NCBI GenBank assembly: GCA_947646015.1
Contig: CANSEY010000010.1
Coordinates: 41,946 to 105,945, forward strand
Length of the DNA stretch: 64,000 bases
Reading direction: 5' to 3'
Source of the DNA: an uncultured Bacteroides sp.
Lineage (GTDB): Bacteria > Bacteroidota > Bacteroidia > Bacteroidales > Bacteroidaceae
A model generated the notes under the pieces. It made no database searches and had not been told where the DNA came from. It saw only the letters and a list, made by a program, of their open reading frames with translations. Of this stretch, positions 33,290 to 42,092 are shown one piece after another. How positions within the stretch are numbered: position 1 is the stretch's first letter; each line of letters opens with the position of its first letter. The position numbers and the translations under genes were made by a program.

Positions 33290-34480
33290 ATGAAAAACAC
33301 AATATTATTGTTAAACGGTTTATGGCTGCTCGGGCTGGTGGCCTGTCAGCCAAAATCTTCTTCTTTATCCGAATGCCCGATTGTCAATGTACGCTCTGCT
33401 TTGCAGGAAGAGACACCTATCTCCATGAAAGAAGATGTGGTGAGCATACAATATATTCCTTTGGAAACAACAGACTCGTGCCTGATTAGCAATCTGCTGA
33501 ATCTGCAGGTGACGACGGATTACATGTTTATGTATAACGGAAAGACTGAAGAAGTGTTGCAATTTGATCGAAAGGGTAAGTTCATACGTCGGGTCGGCCG
33601 CCAGGGAAATGGGCCGGGAGAGTATAGTATGATAAGTGAACTTGCGGTTGATGATAGCAATAAAGAATTATCTATATTCCAGTATGGAGGGGATGCATTG
33701 GTGTATTCGTATGACGGAAGTTTTCTACGGAATGATACAACGGTGAAGCAGGCCGGTGGAATGTATGTCTTTGCGGATGGGAAGAGAGCATTGAAAGGAT
33801 TGGTCATGAAGCCTTTTGAACAAGCACCATGGGCAGGCGCATTGCAACAGGCTGATGGTTTGCTGTTAAAGTCTAAGTCTCTTTTTCCACAAGGACTCTC
33901 TCAGGACGTTTGTTTCATGAAAGAAATCTGCTTTTCTCCTTCTACAGAAGGGGTACTGCTGTTTACTGCATGCAATGATACGGTGGCCGGGATTTATGCT
34001 AATGGAATAGAGCCGGCTTATGTTCTGAAACGGGAAAACCCGACTGAATATTATGTGGATATTGCTAATATTAATAAATTCAGGGATAATACAGTTGAAA
34101 CGGATCAGATTATTGGAGTCTATGATCTGTTCGAATCTCCTCACTATCTTTACTTGCGTCTGTACAAAGGAGATGCTATTTTTATACAAAGATTCGATAA
34201 GAAGACCGGTGAACTGAAATCGCAGCGTATTCCGGATGATTATTTGGAATGTAGTGCTGCCATTCCAGGCGGCAATGTAATTGGCATGGATAATGATATA
34301 GATGGAGGGATACCTTTCTGGCCGGAGTATGTAATGGCGGATGGGGGACGCGCACAAGTGGTGAATGCTGATATTCTTTTGGCTTTACGTGAAAAAGGAT
34401 ATCTAAAGCAGGCTCCTGATGTATTGAATATCGGGGATGAAGCCAATCCGGTAGTGATTCTTTATAAATTTAAAAGATAG
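33290..34480 (+). CDS. 6-bladed beta-propeller lipoprotein
   Basis: The 396-residue lipoprotein has signal LLGLVACQPKSS and the early segment SECPIVNV that also survives in the fragment at 20635. It has the motif SIQYIPLETTDSCLISN, the blade motif QFDRKGKFIRRVGRQGNGPGEY and the end DEANPVVILYKFKR. It is the first gene of a short operon with another propeller 8 bp downstream and a GH27 glycosidase. GC content is higher than in the 13-29 kb array. Ligand unknown. Confidence 0.8.
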   Translation: MKNTILLLNGLWLLGLVACQPKSSSLSECPIVNVRSALQEETPISMKEDVVSIQYIPLETTDSCLISNLLNLQVTTDYMFMYNGKTEEVLQFDRKGKFIRRVGRQGNGPGEYSMISELAVDDSNKELSIFQYGGDALVYSYDGSFLRNDTTVKQAGGMYVFADGKRALKGLVMKPFEQAPWAGALQQADGLLLKSKSLFPQGLSQDVCFMKEICFSPSTEGVLLFTACNDTVAGIYANGIEPAYVLKRENPTEYYVDIANINKFRDNTVETDQIIGVYDLFESPHYLYLRLYKGDAIFIQRFDKKTGELKSQRIPDDYLECSAAIPGGNVIGMDNDIDGGIPFWPEYVMADGGRAQVVNADILLALREKGYLKQAPDVLNIGDEANPVVILYKFKR

Positions 34481-34488
34481 GAGGTATT

Positions 34489-35622
34489 ATGAAATCATTT
34501 ACATTTTGCATTTTATTAGCCCATGTGTTGGCTTTTCCACTATTTGCTCAGAAGAATGCAGCTGCCGTCACGCTGAATTTGGCAAAGGCTGTTACACAAA
34601 GTCCTAAGACGGTATTAATGAGTGAACTGGCATCTGATGTACGTTATTTCCCTTTAGAGACTACTGATAATTGTCTGCTGGGGAATGAATGTAGTATTAT
34701 TTATGCCGGAAACTCGATTATTGCGGGTGACGCACAGACCAGAAGTTTTTATCGGTTCGATAAAAATGGTAAGTTTATGAATAAGATAGGCCGGCAAGGA
34801 CAGGGGCCTGAAGAATATGCGGTAGGATTATTGTTTTTTACTGACCCTGATAACCAAAAACTGTATGTTCAGGATTTCCAGGATATAATCTGTTATGGCT
34901 TCAATGGTAAATTTCTCCGTCGTATACCGGCTCCTCACCTGAATATGGGTACCGGAGCTGTAGACGGCCAGGGATCTATTCTCTATTGTGATAATAATTA
35001 TTTTATGAGAAAGGATAATCCCCAACAATTGTTCCTTATCGATGAAAATGGGAAGAAACTAAAGATCTGGAAAGGATATATGGAACCTGGAAAGAAATAT
35101 GGTGTTAACCTATCTACCCGCGATGTAATGTATCGTTATGGGGGCGATATTTACTTTAAACCTGCGTTGGAGAATCTGATTTATAAAATTGATGCCAACA
35201 GAAAAAAGACATTGGCATGGAAATTTGATTGTTCGGGGAAGGATGTGGATGTATCTGCCAATGAAATAGATCCCGGAAAACGTTTTCAATCAATTGCAGT
35301 ACAACAGGTTTTTGAGTCAGACCGTTATTTCTTTGTGCTTTATGTCCTGAAGAATGAAAGCTTTGTGGGATTGTATGATAAACAGAAGAAGAGTTTTTCA
35401 AATGTGATTATAAAAGATGATTTGGCGGCAGGATTTGATTTTACTCCTCCCGGAACAGGGTTGGGAAATCAGTTGGCAAATGCCCGGATGGTAGGTTATC
35501 TGAGTAAAGGTAAACGCTATTCGAAAGCTTTACTGCCGGAAAGAAAAAAAGAACTGGATGAATTGATAAACCGATTGGATGAAGAGGATAATCCGGTAAT
35601 GGTTGTTGTAACATTAAAATAA
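34489..35622 (+). CDS. Exported 6-bladed beta-propeller protein (no lipobox)
   Basis: Unlike its paralogues, this 377-residue protein has an ordinary signal peptide (HVLAFPLFAQ, cleaved near residue 21) with no lipobox cysteine, so it should be soluble in the periplasm or secreted. The family motif DVRYFPLETTDNCLLGN, the blade motif RFDKNGKFMNKIGRQGQGPEEY and the end EEDNPVMVVVTLK are intact. It lies 8 bp after a propeller lipoprotein gene and 26 bp before the GH27 gene, which suggests the three act together. Confidence 0.8.
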   Translation: MKSFTFCILLAHVLAFPLFAQKNAAAVTLNLAKAVTQSPKTVLMSELASDVRYFPLETTDNCLLGNECSIIYAGNSIIAGDAQTRSFYRFDKNGKFMNKIGRQGQGPEEYAVGLLFFTDPDNQKLYVQDFQDIICYGFNGKFLRRIPAPHLNMGTGAVDGQGSILYCDNNYFMRKDNPQQLFLIDENGKKLKIWKGYMEPGKKYGVNLSTRDVMYRYGGDIYFKPALENLIYKIDANRKKTLAWKFDCSGKDVDVSANEIDPGKRFQSIAVQQVFESDRYFFVLYVLKNESFVGLYDKQKKSFSNVIIKDDLAAGFDFTPPGTGLGNQLANARMVGYLSKGKRYSKALLPERKKELDELINRLDEEDNPVMVVVTLK

Positions 35623-35648
35623 AATCTATATAAATTCTTTTTAAACGT

Positions 35649-37139
35649 ATGAAAATTACAAGTTATGTTTCTTTTTTATATTGCTTATGTCTGATGCTGG
35701 CGAGTCCGACAGTACAGGCGAGCGAAGTGCGAACCGCTATTTTTGAGGGGAAACCGTGTATTAATCCCCCTCATGTGGTGGGAAACTATCCTGCTACCCC
35801 TTTTTTGTTTTATATTCCCACCTCTGGAGAACGACCGATAAAGTGGCATGCTGAAAATCTTCCCAAGGGATTGAAGCTGGATAAAGAAACGGGGATAATC
35901 AAGGGAAAAGTAGTAGAAAAGGGAACGTACAAAGTAATGCTGAAAGCTGAGAATGCCCTTGGAACCGATACACAGGAACTACTGATTAATATAGGAGATG
36001 AGTTGTTGCTGACTCCTCCGATGGGGTGGAACAGTTGGAATACATTCGGACGTCACCTGACAGAGGAGCTACTGTTGCAAACTGCAGATGCAATGGTAGA
36101 AAACGGAATGCGTGATTTGGGGTATGCTTATATTAATATCGATGACTTTTGGCAGTTGCCTGAAAGGGGAGCCGACGGTCATATCCAAATTGATAAAACA
36201 AAGTTCCCGAGAGGCATCAAATATGTGGCCGATTACTTGCATGAGCGAGGATTCAAACTTGGAATTTATTCGGATGCCGCTGATAAAACTTGTGGTGGGG
36301 TTTGTGGCAGTTATGGATATGAAGAAATTGATGCACGGGATTTCGCATCTTGGGGTGTTGATCTTTTGAAGTATGACTATTGCAATGCACCTGCCGGAAG
36401 AGTAGAAGCGATGGAAAGATATGAGAAGATGGGGAGGGCATTGAGAGCGACCGACCGTTCTATCGTCTTTTCAATTTGTGAGTGGGGACAGCGTGAACCT
36501 TGGAAATGGGCGAAGAAAGTCGGCGGACATTTATGGCGAGTATCCGGTGATATTGGCGACTTGTGGAATCGTTCGACAGACGAAAAGGGAGGTTTACGTG
36601 GCATTTTGAACATTCTTGAAATAAATGCACCGCTTAGTGAATATGCAAGACCCGGCGGATGGAATGATCCGGATATGCTTGTTGTGGGGATTGGCGGAAA
36701 AAGTAAGAGTATCGGTTATGAATCGGAAGGTTGTACGAATGAACAATATCAGTCCCACTTTGCTCTCTGGTGCATGATGGCTTCTCCATTACTCTGTGGC
36801 AATGATGTACGGCAGATGAATGATAGTACGTTACAAATACTTTTGAATAAGGATCTGATTGCTATCAATCAGGATCCGCTGGGCATTCAGGCAGAGCGTG
36901 CCATTCGTGCCGATCATTATGATGTCTGGGTGAAGCCGTTGAGTGACGGAAGCAAAGCAATAGCTTGTCTGAACCGGATATCCGGACCCGTAGACGTGGA
37001 GTTGAATGTAAAGACGGTAGAAGGATTGTCATTGGATCGGGTATATGATGTTATAGAAGGCAGCCTTGTGGCTGAGGCTTCTACCGGATGGATCGTAAAG
37101 CTTGCTCCCGGTGAGTGTAAAGTGTTTATATGTAAATAA
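35649..37139 (+). CDS. GH27 alpha-galactosidase family enzyme
   Basis: This is an exported glycosidase of 496 residues. After a signal peptide, residues 45-115 look like a putative Ig-type domain (IKWHAENLPKGLKLDKETG). The GH27 barrel begins at LTPPMGWNSWNTF. The nucleophile is D243 in LLKYDYC and the acid/base is D301 in WRVSGDIGDLW; GGWNDPDML follows. The family retains configuration and removes terminal alpha-D-galactose, though some members act on beta-L-arabinopyranose or alpha-GalNAc. There is no SusC/SusD pair next to it. Its partners are two propeller proteins. A strong bidirectional terminator follows. Confidence 0.92.
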   Translation: MKITSYVSFLYCLCLMLASPTVQASEVRTAIFEGKPCINPPHVVGNYPATPFLFYIPTSGERPIKWHAENLPKGLKLDKETGIIKGKVVEKGTYKVMLKAENALGTDTQELLINIGDELLLTPPMGWNSWNTFGRHLTEELLLQTADAMVENGMRDLGYAYINIDDFWQLPERGADGHIQIDKTKFPRGIKYVADYLHERGFKLGIYSDAADKTCGGVCGSYGYEEIDARDFASWGVDLLKYDYCNAPAGRVEAMERYEKMGRALRATDRSIVFSICEWGQREPWKWAKKVGGHLWRVSGDIGDLWNRSTDEKGGLRGILNILEINAPLSEYARPGGWNDPDMLVVGIGGKSKSIGYESEGCTNEQYQSHFALWCMMASPLLCGNDVRQMNDSTLQILLNKDLIAINQDPLGIQAERAIRADHYDVWVKPLSDGSKAIACLNRISGPVDVELNVKTVEGLSLDRVYDVIEGSLVAEASTGWIVKLAPGECKVFICK

Positions 37140-37154
37140 GATTGATTATAAAAT

Positions 37155-37192
37155 AGGGCTATCCGGTAAAATTGGCGGTACCGGATAGCCCT
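37155..37192. terminator. Bidirectional terminator between convergent genes
   Basis: AGGGCTATCCGGTA (37155-37168) pairs perfectly over 14 bp with TACCGGATAGCCCT (37179-37192), followed by TTCTT on plus. It separates the GH27 gene from the convergent 37223 gene. Confidence 0.85.
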
Positions 37193-37222
37193 TTCTTCAT
37201 AGTCAGGTTTATATTGGGTTGG

Positions 37223-37948
37223 TTATTTTAATCGTATGGTTGGGCCTATCTTATAAGTATTTTCCCATTGCCGGGTAGCAGCATTGTAACTTCTGTCGGT
37301 ACCCAGATTCAGGTCGAGACCATATTCTTTCCTTTCCAGGAGGTTTATCCGGAATGAAGCGCCGTAATGGGATTGTGGAGATAACGGGAAACCTTGTACA
37401 CCGGAGTTGGGATTACAGTCCAGCCGGTATTGTCCGTAAATATAAGCGGTCAGCCAATTATTCAGACGATAGGTAAGGTCTGCGTTAAGGGTAAAATCAT
37501 TAAACATCCGTCCGTTAGAGCGGTATTGATAGGCATTGCCACCTATCCGGATAGCCAGTTGTCTGTTAAGACGATATACCAATCTGCCACCTGCCATATT
37601 CTGTGTACCTACTCCCCGGAGTGAATAACTGGAACCGTATAATTCGTATCCGAAATAGCGGGAATTGAACAGTCGGTACTGTTGCTGATTAAAATAACCG
37701 GTGAAGACGGGATCCAGATAGGAGAATTTTTTTCTCAGTTCGTATTGTTTGACTAACGGCATACTGTTATTGAAAGCAGGGTTGGTTTCTGACAAAGTAT
37801 TCTTTATTTCGGGTAGTTTGAAGATTTGAGGGGTTTTCATTTCTTTGTGCAGTGTAAAGGCAGGTATGGGCGTTTCGTTGAATGTTTGCGCATAAGCAAA
37901 TCCGTTGCCGCAAATGATAAATAGCATTGTCAATCTGAATTTTTGCAT
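37223..37948 (-). CDS. Exported protein, probable small outer-membrane barrel
   Basis: The 241-residue protein has a signal peptide ending GNGFAYAQ. The mature part starts with a Pro/Lys-rich segment, and the second half has alternating amphipathic strands such as GGRLVYRLNRQLAIRIGG, ADLTYRLNNWLTAYIYGQ and YGLDLNLGTDRSY. That suggests an 8- to 10-stranded outer-membrane barrel. It ends in IRLK rather than the usual terminal aromatic residue. I do not recognise a named family. It is divergent from the inositol-phosphatase gene. Confidence 0.6.
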   Translation of the reverse strand: MQKFRLTMLFIICGNGFAYAQTFNETPIPAFTLHKEMKTPQIFKLPEIKNTLSETNPAFNNSMPLVKQYELRKKFSYLDPVFTGYFNQQQYRLFNSRYFGYELYGSSYSLRGVGTQNMAGGRLVYRLNRQLAIRIGGNAYQYRSNGRMFNDFTLNADLTYRLNNWLTAYIYGQYRLDCNPNSGVQGFPLSPQSHYGASFRINLLERKEYGLDLNLGTDRSYNAATRQWENTYKIGPTIRLK

Positions 37949-38019
37949 AGTTAAGTCTTTTATGTCTTTTAGACGCAGAGATATGCCGAATGCTGCAATG
38001 TTTTTTCAAAAGAATCATT

Positions 38020-38027
38020 TATCTTTG
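38020..38027 (+). promoter_or_regulatory. -7 element for the suhB-like/comF operon
   Basis: TATCTTTG matches TAnnTTTG, 23 bp before the ATG at 38051. The -33 is weak. Confidence 0.45.
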
Positions 38028-38050
38028 CCGAAATACGTTAAAAATCGAAT

Positions 38051-38857
38051 ATGGAACTGGATCTTCAACAACTTACTACTGAAGTATGCCGGATAGCAAC
38101 TGAAGCCGGGAATTTTTTGAGAAAAGAACGGAGGAGCTTTAGTCGGGAGCGTGTGGTGGAAAAGCATGCGCATGACTATGTGTCGTATGTTGATAAAGAA
38201 TCTGAACGCTTGTTAGTGGCACAACTGTCTGCGTTGCTGCCCGAAGCCGGGTTTATTGCGGAAGAAGGTTCTGCCGTTTATAAGAATGAGCCTTATTGCT
38301 GGGTTATTGATCCGTTGGACGGGACGACTAACTACATTCATGACAATGCTCCTTATTGTGTCAGTATCGCATTGAGGAGCTGTACAGAATTACTTTTAGG
38401 AGTGGTGTATGAAGTTTGCAGGGATGAATGTTTTTACGCCTGGAAAGGTGGGAAGGCTTGGATGAACGGAGATGAACTGCATGTCTCGAAAATAGAAAGC
38501 ATAGAAGAGGCGTTTGTAATCACTGAACTTCCTTATAACCATCGGCAATACAAACGGACTGCGGAATATTTACTGAAACAACTGTATGGAGTGGTAGGAG
38601 GAATTCGTATGAATGGCTCGGCTGCATCGGCTCTTTGTTATGTGGCGGCCGGACGTTTTGATGCCTGGGCGGAAGCTTTTATCGGGAAATGGGATTACTC
38701 GGCTGCGGCACTGATTGTGTTGGAAGCCGGCGGAAAAGTAACTGATTTCTTTGGAAGTGAGTATTTTATTGAAGGACATCATATCATTGCGACGAATGGC
38801 CCTTTACATCCTGTCTTTCAACGGCTGCTGAAAGAGATGCCTCCACTGGAAATGTAA
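38051..38857 (+). CDS. Inositol monophosphatase family protein
   Basis: This is a Mg-dependent, lithium-sensitive type phosphatase fold. The 268 residues carry the metal-binding motifs EEGSA and DPLDGTTNYIHDNAPYCVSIAL, and the C-terminal WDYSAAALIVLEAGG, so the site is complete. Members hydrolyse inositol phosphate, 3'-phosphoadenosine 5'-phosphate or fructose 1,6-bisphosphate, and the sequence alone does not decide which. It is cytosolic. comF follows after 34 bp, and the shared -7 box suggests one transcript. Confidence 0.92.
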   Translation: MELDLQQLTTEVCRIATEAGNFLRKERRSFSRERVVEKHAHDYVSYVDKESERLLVAQLSALLPEAGFIAEEGSAVYKNEPYCWVIDPLDGTTNYIHDNAPYCVSIALRSCTELLLGVVYEVCRDECFYAWKGGKAWMNGDELHVSKIESIEEAFVITELPYNHRQYKRTAEYLLKQLYGVVGGIRMNGSAASALCYVAAGRFDAWAEAFIGKWDYSAAALIVLEAGGKVTDFFGSEYFIEGHHIIATNGPLHPVFQRLLKEMPPLEM

Positions 38858-38891
38858 CTTTCCGGGTATTGATTAAACTGAAAAACATCAC

Positions 38892-39584
38892 ATGAATACT
38901 TGGTTCGACTCTTTTTGGTCTCTTTTGTTCCCACGTTGTTGTGTGGTTTGTGGAGCTCCGCTGTCGAAAGAAGAGGAGTGCTTGTGTATTCGTTGTAATA
39001 TGAACTTACCCCGTACCGGATTTCATCTGCGAAAGGATAATCCGGTTGAGTGTCTTTTCTGGGGACGTATTCCGGTTCTTGAAAGAGCTTCTTCCTTTCT
39101 CTTTTATCGTAAAGGTAGTGATTTCAGACGTATCTTGCATCTGCTGAAATATAGCGGATATAAAGAACTGGGCGAAGTGATGGGACGCTATATGGCGGCA
39201 GAATTAATTTCTTGTGGTTTCTTTGATCATGTGGATGTGATTGTTCCTGTACCTTTGCATAAGAAAAAACAGAAGCTGAGAGGATACAATCAGAGTGAAT
39301 GGATTGCCCGTGGTATATCTTCTGTGACGGGGATTCCGCTGAATGCGAAGAGCGTGATACGGGAAAAGAATACAGAGACTCAAACCCGTAAATCGACTTT
39401 TGAACGCTCGGAAAATGTGGAAGGTATTTTCAAATTGTGTGATGTAGCTTGTTTCCAAGGGAAACATGTACTGATTATTGATGATGTGCTGACTACCGGA
39501 TCTACAACTGTGGCCTGTGCATCTACGCTTTTTGAAGTTGAAGGAGTACGGATCAGTGTGTTGACATTGGCCGTGGCCGAATAA
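38892..39584 (+). CDS. comF: ComF family phosphoribosyltransferase-like protein
   Basis: The 230-residue protein has an N-terminal zinc-finger pattern CCVVCGAPL...CLCIRC and ends in a phosphoribosyltransferase domain with the PRPP loop VLIIDDVLTTGSTT. VPVPLHKKKQKLRGYNQSE is the classic ComF/GntX signature. ComF proteins act in uptake of transforming DNA in competent species; in Bacteroides their role is not clear. A bidirectional hairpin follows. Confidence 0.93.
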   Translation: MNTWFDSFWSLLFPRCCVVCGAPLSKEEECLCIRCNMNLPRTGFHLRKDNPVECLFWGRIPVLERASSFLFYRKGSDFRRILHLLKYSGYKELGEVMGRYMAAELISCGFFDHVDVIVPVPLHKKKQKLRGYNQSEWIARGISSVTGIPLNAKSVIREKNTETQTRKSTFERSENVEGIFKLCDVACFQGKHVLIIDDVLTTGSTTVACASTLFEVEGVRISVLTLAVAE

Positions 39585-39598
39585 ATGAAGTGATAAAT

Positions 39599-39624
39599 AT
39601 GAGGGTGCATTGAAGCACCCTCGT
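39599..39624. terminator. Terminator hairpin between comF and the monooxygenase-fold gene
   Basis: GAGGGTGC (39601-39608), ATTGAA loop, GCACCCTC (39615-39622). It sits between two convergent genes and can serve both. The T-tract on plus is weak (TATCTATTT). Confidence 0.75.
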
Positions 39625-39630
39625 ATCTAT

Positions 39631-39912
39631 TTAAAAAGTTTCAATTATCAAATCGGATGCCAGCATTTCCTTGATCGCCTTTCCAAAAGCCTGGAAATGG
39701 GGGGATGCCGCATGTATATCCATGGCACGCTGGTCTTTGTACTCTTCGTAGAAAATGAAAGCTACGGGTTGTGACGGGTTTTGATATAAGTTATAACTAA
39801 TATTCCCCTCTTCTGCCCTTGTACCTTTGATTAGAGCATCAGCCGCCTGTAGAAATGCTTGTTCTTTGCCGGGTAGCACTTCTACACGTGCTACGATTGT
39901 TTTCTTTTCCAT
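39631..39912 (-). CDS. Antibiotic biosynthesis monooxygenase (ABM) fold protein
   Basis: The 93-residue protein has the dimeric alpha-beta barrel ABM layout: IVARVEVLPGKEQAFLQAA, GNISYNLYQNPSQPVAFIFYEEYKD and HAASPHFQAFGKAI. Relatives include YgiN-type quinol monooxygenases that work without cofactors. It has no signal peptide, so it is cytosolic. The substrate cannot be deduced. It is a single gene with a -7 element at 39948-39955. Confidence 0.85.
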   Translation of the reverse strand: MEKKTIVARVEVLPGKEQAFLQAADALIKGTRAEEGNISYNLYQNPSQPVAFIFYEEYKDQRAMDIHAASPHFQAFGKAIKEMLASDLIIETF

Positions 39913-39947
39913 AATGATAATCTATAATTAAGATGATTCTCGTTCCG

Positions 39948-39955
39948 CAAATTTA
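39948..39955 (-). promoter_or_regulatory. -7 element for the ABM gene
   Basis: On minus this reads TAAATTTG (TAnnTTTG), 35 bp before the start. The -33 is unclear. Confidence 0.4.
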
Positions 39956-40019
39956 CGTATAAATGGTGATACTTTCTTTTTCATCTTGAATAAATTTGTT
40001 TGTAGGAATCGTCTGGCTC

Positions 40020-42092
40020 TTATTTCTGAGGAATCCATACTTTATAGCTATGGCTCTCTTCCCTGTTGGCCACAGCATAATATGGGATGGCTTTTGCCGG
40101 AATATCACCCTGACATTTGATGATATTGACTCCATTGAGCAGATTACTGTCATGGGAGAGTTCCAAAGGTGTTTGTGCCTGAAGTTTGAATGTCTGCAGT
40201 TCCGGATTATCGGCATCCTCAAAACAGTAAATGATAGGCCCTGACGCCAATGCGACTTGTCCCCGTAAGTTTTCGACTGCTTTATTTGCAGTGATCAGGC
40301 GAGGTTGCATGGGTAGTTCAAGCTCAATGTGATCGCCTTTTTTCCATTCCCGGTTGATTTCCGCATATCCGTCTACGATCCTCAAAAGTACATCCTCTTG
40401 ATTAACTTTTAACTTGACCGGTGCTTTTAGATTCGATTGGTAAAGGTCGTATGGATTTTCTGTACCTTGTGCCCATCCGGGAATACGGACTTTCATAGAG
40501 AAGGTGCTTGCCTTGTCGGGATTGACTTGAATGGAAACAGCGCCGTGCCAGGGATAAGAGGTTAATTGTTTCAATCGGACGCTGTTGTCACCGACCGGAA
40601 TTCGCACTTCACTTCCTATGAATAAATTGACATAGACATTATCTCCCTGATAGGCATAGATATAACCGGGCATGGCAGCCATGATTTTCAGGAACATCGG
40701 TGGGCAACATGGACATACATGCCATTCCCACCTGTCGGGCTTATCGGTATTCAGGGGATTTTGATAGGTGTATTTATCACCGGACAAAGAAACGCCAGTC
40801 AGTACATTGTTGTAAAGCACTCTTTCCACTTCGTCCATATAGCGGGCATTGCAAGTTAATTGGTTCATGCGTTGGCTGAAAAAACCGGCTCCGACAGCTG
40901 CGCAGGTTTCCAGATATGCATCGGTGGGCAGAAAGTAGTCCGGACCAAACTTTTCGTCTTCGTGAATAGCGCCGACTCCACCTGTGATGAACATCCGTTT
41001 GCCTGCCATATTCTCCCAAAGACGTTTAGCTGTTTCGATGTATTGGGGTGATTGGTTCTCAAGTGCGGCCGCGGTTAGACCGGTTGCCATCAAGGTAGCT
41101 CGCACAGCATGCCCTTCAATTGTTTTTTGTTCGAGTACAGGGATCGAATCTTGTGAATACTCTCCCCAACTGGGACGAGAGTGTGTGCCGAATTCAGCTT
41201 GGTGATAACAAGCGTCTTTAATCCATTTTTCCGATTTCCGGTATCCCCACGTTCCCCATAATGGAAAGCCACAGTGATGCCCTCTGTTTTCTATCCAAAA
41301 AGTGGCCAGATTATAATAATCTGATTCACGGACCGGTATGGAAAGTTTATCTTTCAGTTCCGGTTCGTTTTTATACAACCAGTATAATGCCATTACGGCT
41401 TCCTCGGGGCCGGAATGTGCGGGAACGATATTCTTGCGTGGTTCCGGACCCATATAATCTGCCATGTAATTGGCAAAGCGGGTTGCAATTTCAAGCAAAC
41501 GTGTTTTGCCGGTTGCCTGATAATAATGTACTCCGGCTTCGATCAGCATCCCGGCATTGTATACATCGTGTTGTCCACGAAGGAGTCCCCCATTGTCTCC
41601 CCATCTATGGTTGTTTTCCATAAGTTGGGTATGGGTGTTGATGTATCCGGTCGGCTCTGTTTGCTGAGCGGCATAGATGCGGTCTACATATCCGTCGATT
41701 CGTTTTTCCAGTTCTTTATTGGGGTGGCTTGCAAGAAAGTCGGCGATACCCCGGATACTTTCATAAACGAGTCCGTCATACCATTCGGGACCATCGTGCT
41801 GTTTTATATCTCTCTGCCCTTCAGCTACACGATCGAAATTCCGGAAAGCATTACGCGTGTCGGTCGATCCGGGAAAAGGAGTGTATTTCCCTTCGAATTT
41901 GTTTAATACATCATTAGCGGTTATTTTCCTCCAGATATCGAGTTTCGGACTCCAGAAAGCATCTTCTATCCGGACTTCGTTTAGCTCGGGCAAGTGGAGT
42001 GTTTGCCGGGTATTGTCTGTGTGAGACTGACACCCCATTTGCATCAGTACGGTTAGTACTGCTGCGACAGATAAATGTTTTGTGGTTTTCAT
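40020..42092 (-). CDS. GH127 family beta-L-arabinofuranosidase
   Basis: The 690-residue lipoprotein (lipobox LMQMGC, Cys21) has the GH127 (formerly DUF1680) alpha/alpha-barrel. The zinc-thiolate active site of HypBA1 is conserved: E395 and C397 in YLETCAAVG, and C460, C462 and C463 in HVCPCCPP. C462 matches the cysteine nucleophile. HypBA1 removes beta-L-arabinofuranose from short hydroxyproline-linked arabinosides. It is the last gene of a five-gene operon, and its ATG overlaps the aldose epimerase stop (ATGA). Together they should release and mutarotate L-arabinose at the cell envelope. Confidence 0.9.
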   Translation of the reverse strand: MKTTKHLSVAAVLTVLMQMGCQSHTDNTRQTLHLPELNEVRIEDAFWSPKLDIWRKITANDVLNKFEGKYTPFPGSTDTRNAFRNFDRVAEGQRDIKQHDGPEWYDGLVYESIRGIADFLASHPNKELEKRIDGYVDRIYAAQQTEPTGYINTHTQLMENNHRWGDNGGLLRGQHDVYNAGMLIEAGVHYYQATGKTRLLEIATRFANYMADYMGPEPRKNIVPAHSGPEEAVMALYWLYKNEPELKDKLSIPVRESDYYNLATFWIENRGHHCGFPLWGTWGYRKSEKWIKDACYHQAEFGTHSRPSWGEYSQDSIPVLEQKTIEGHAVRATLMATGLTAAALENQSPQYIETAKRLWENMAGKRMFITGGVGAIHEDEKFGPDYFLPTDAYLETCAAVGAGFFSQRMNQLTCNARYMDEVERVLYNNVLTGVSLSGDKYTYQNPLNTDKPDRWEWHVCPCCPPMFLKIMAAMPGYIYAYQGDNVYVNLFIGSEVRIPVGDNSVRLKQLTSYPWHGAVSIQVNPDKASTFSMKVRIPGWAQGTENPYDLYQSNLKAPVKLKVNQEDVLLRIVDGYAEINREWKKGDHIELELPMQPRLITANKAVENLRGQVALASGPIIYCFEDADNPELQTFKLQAQTPLELSHDSNLLNGVNIIKCQGDIPAKAIPYYAVANREESHSYKVWIPQK

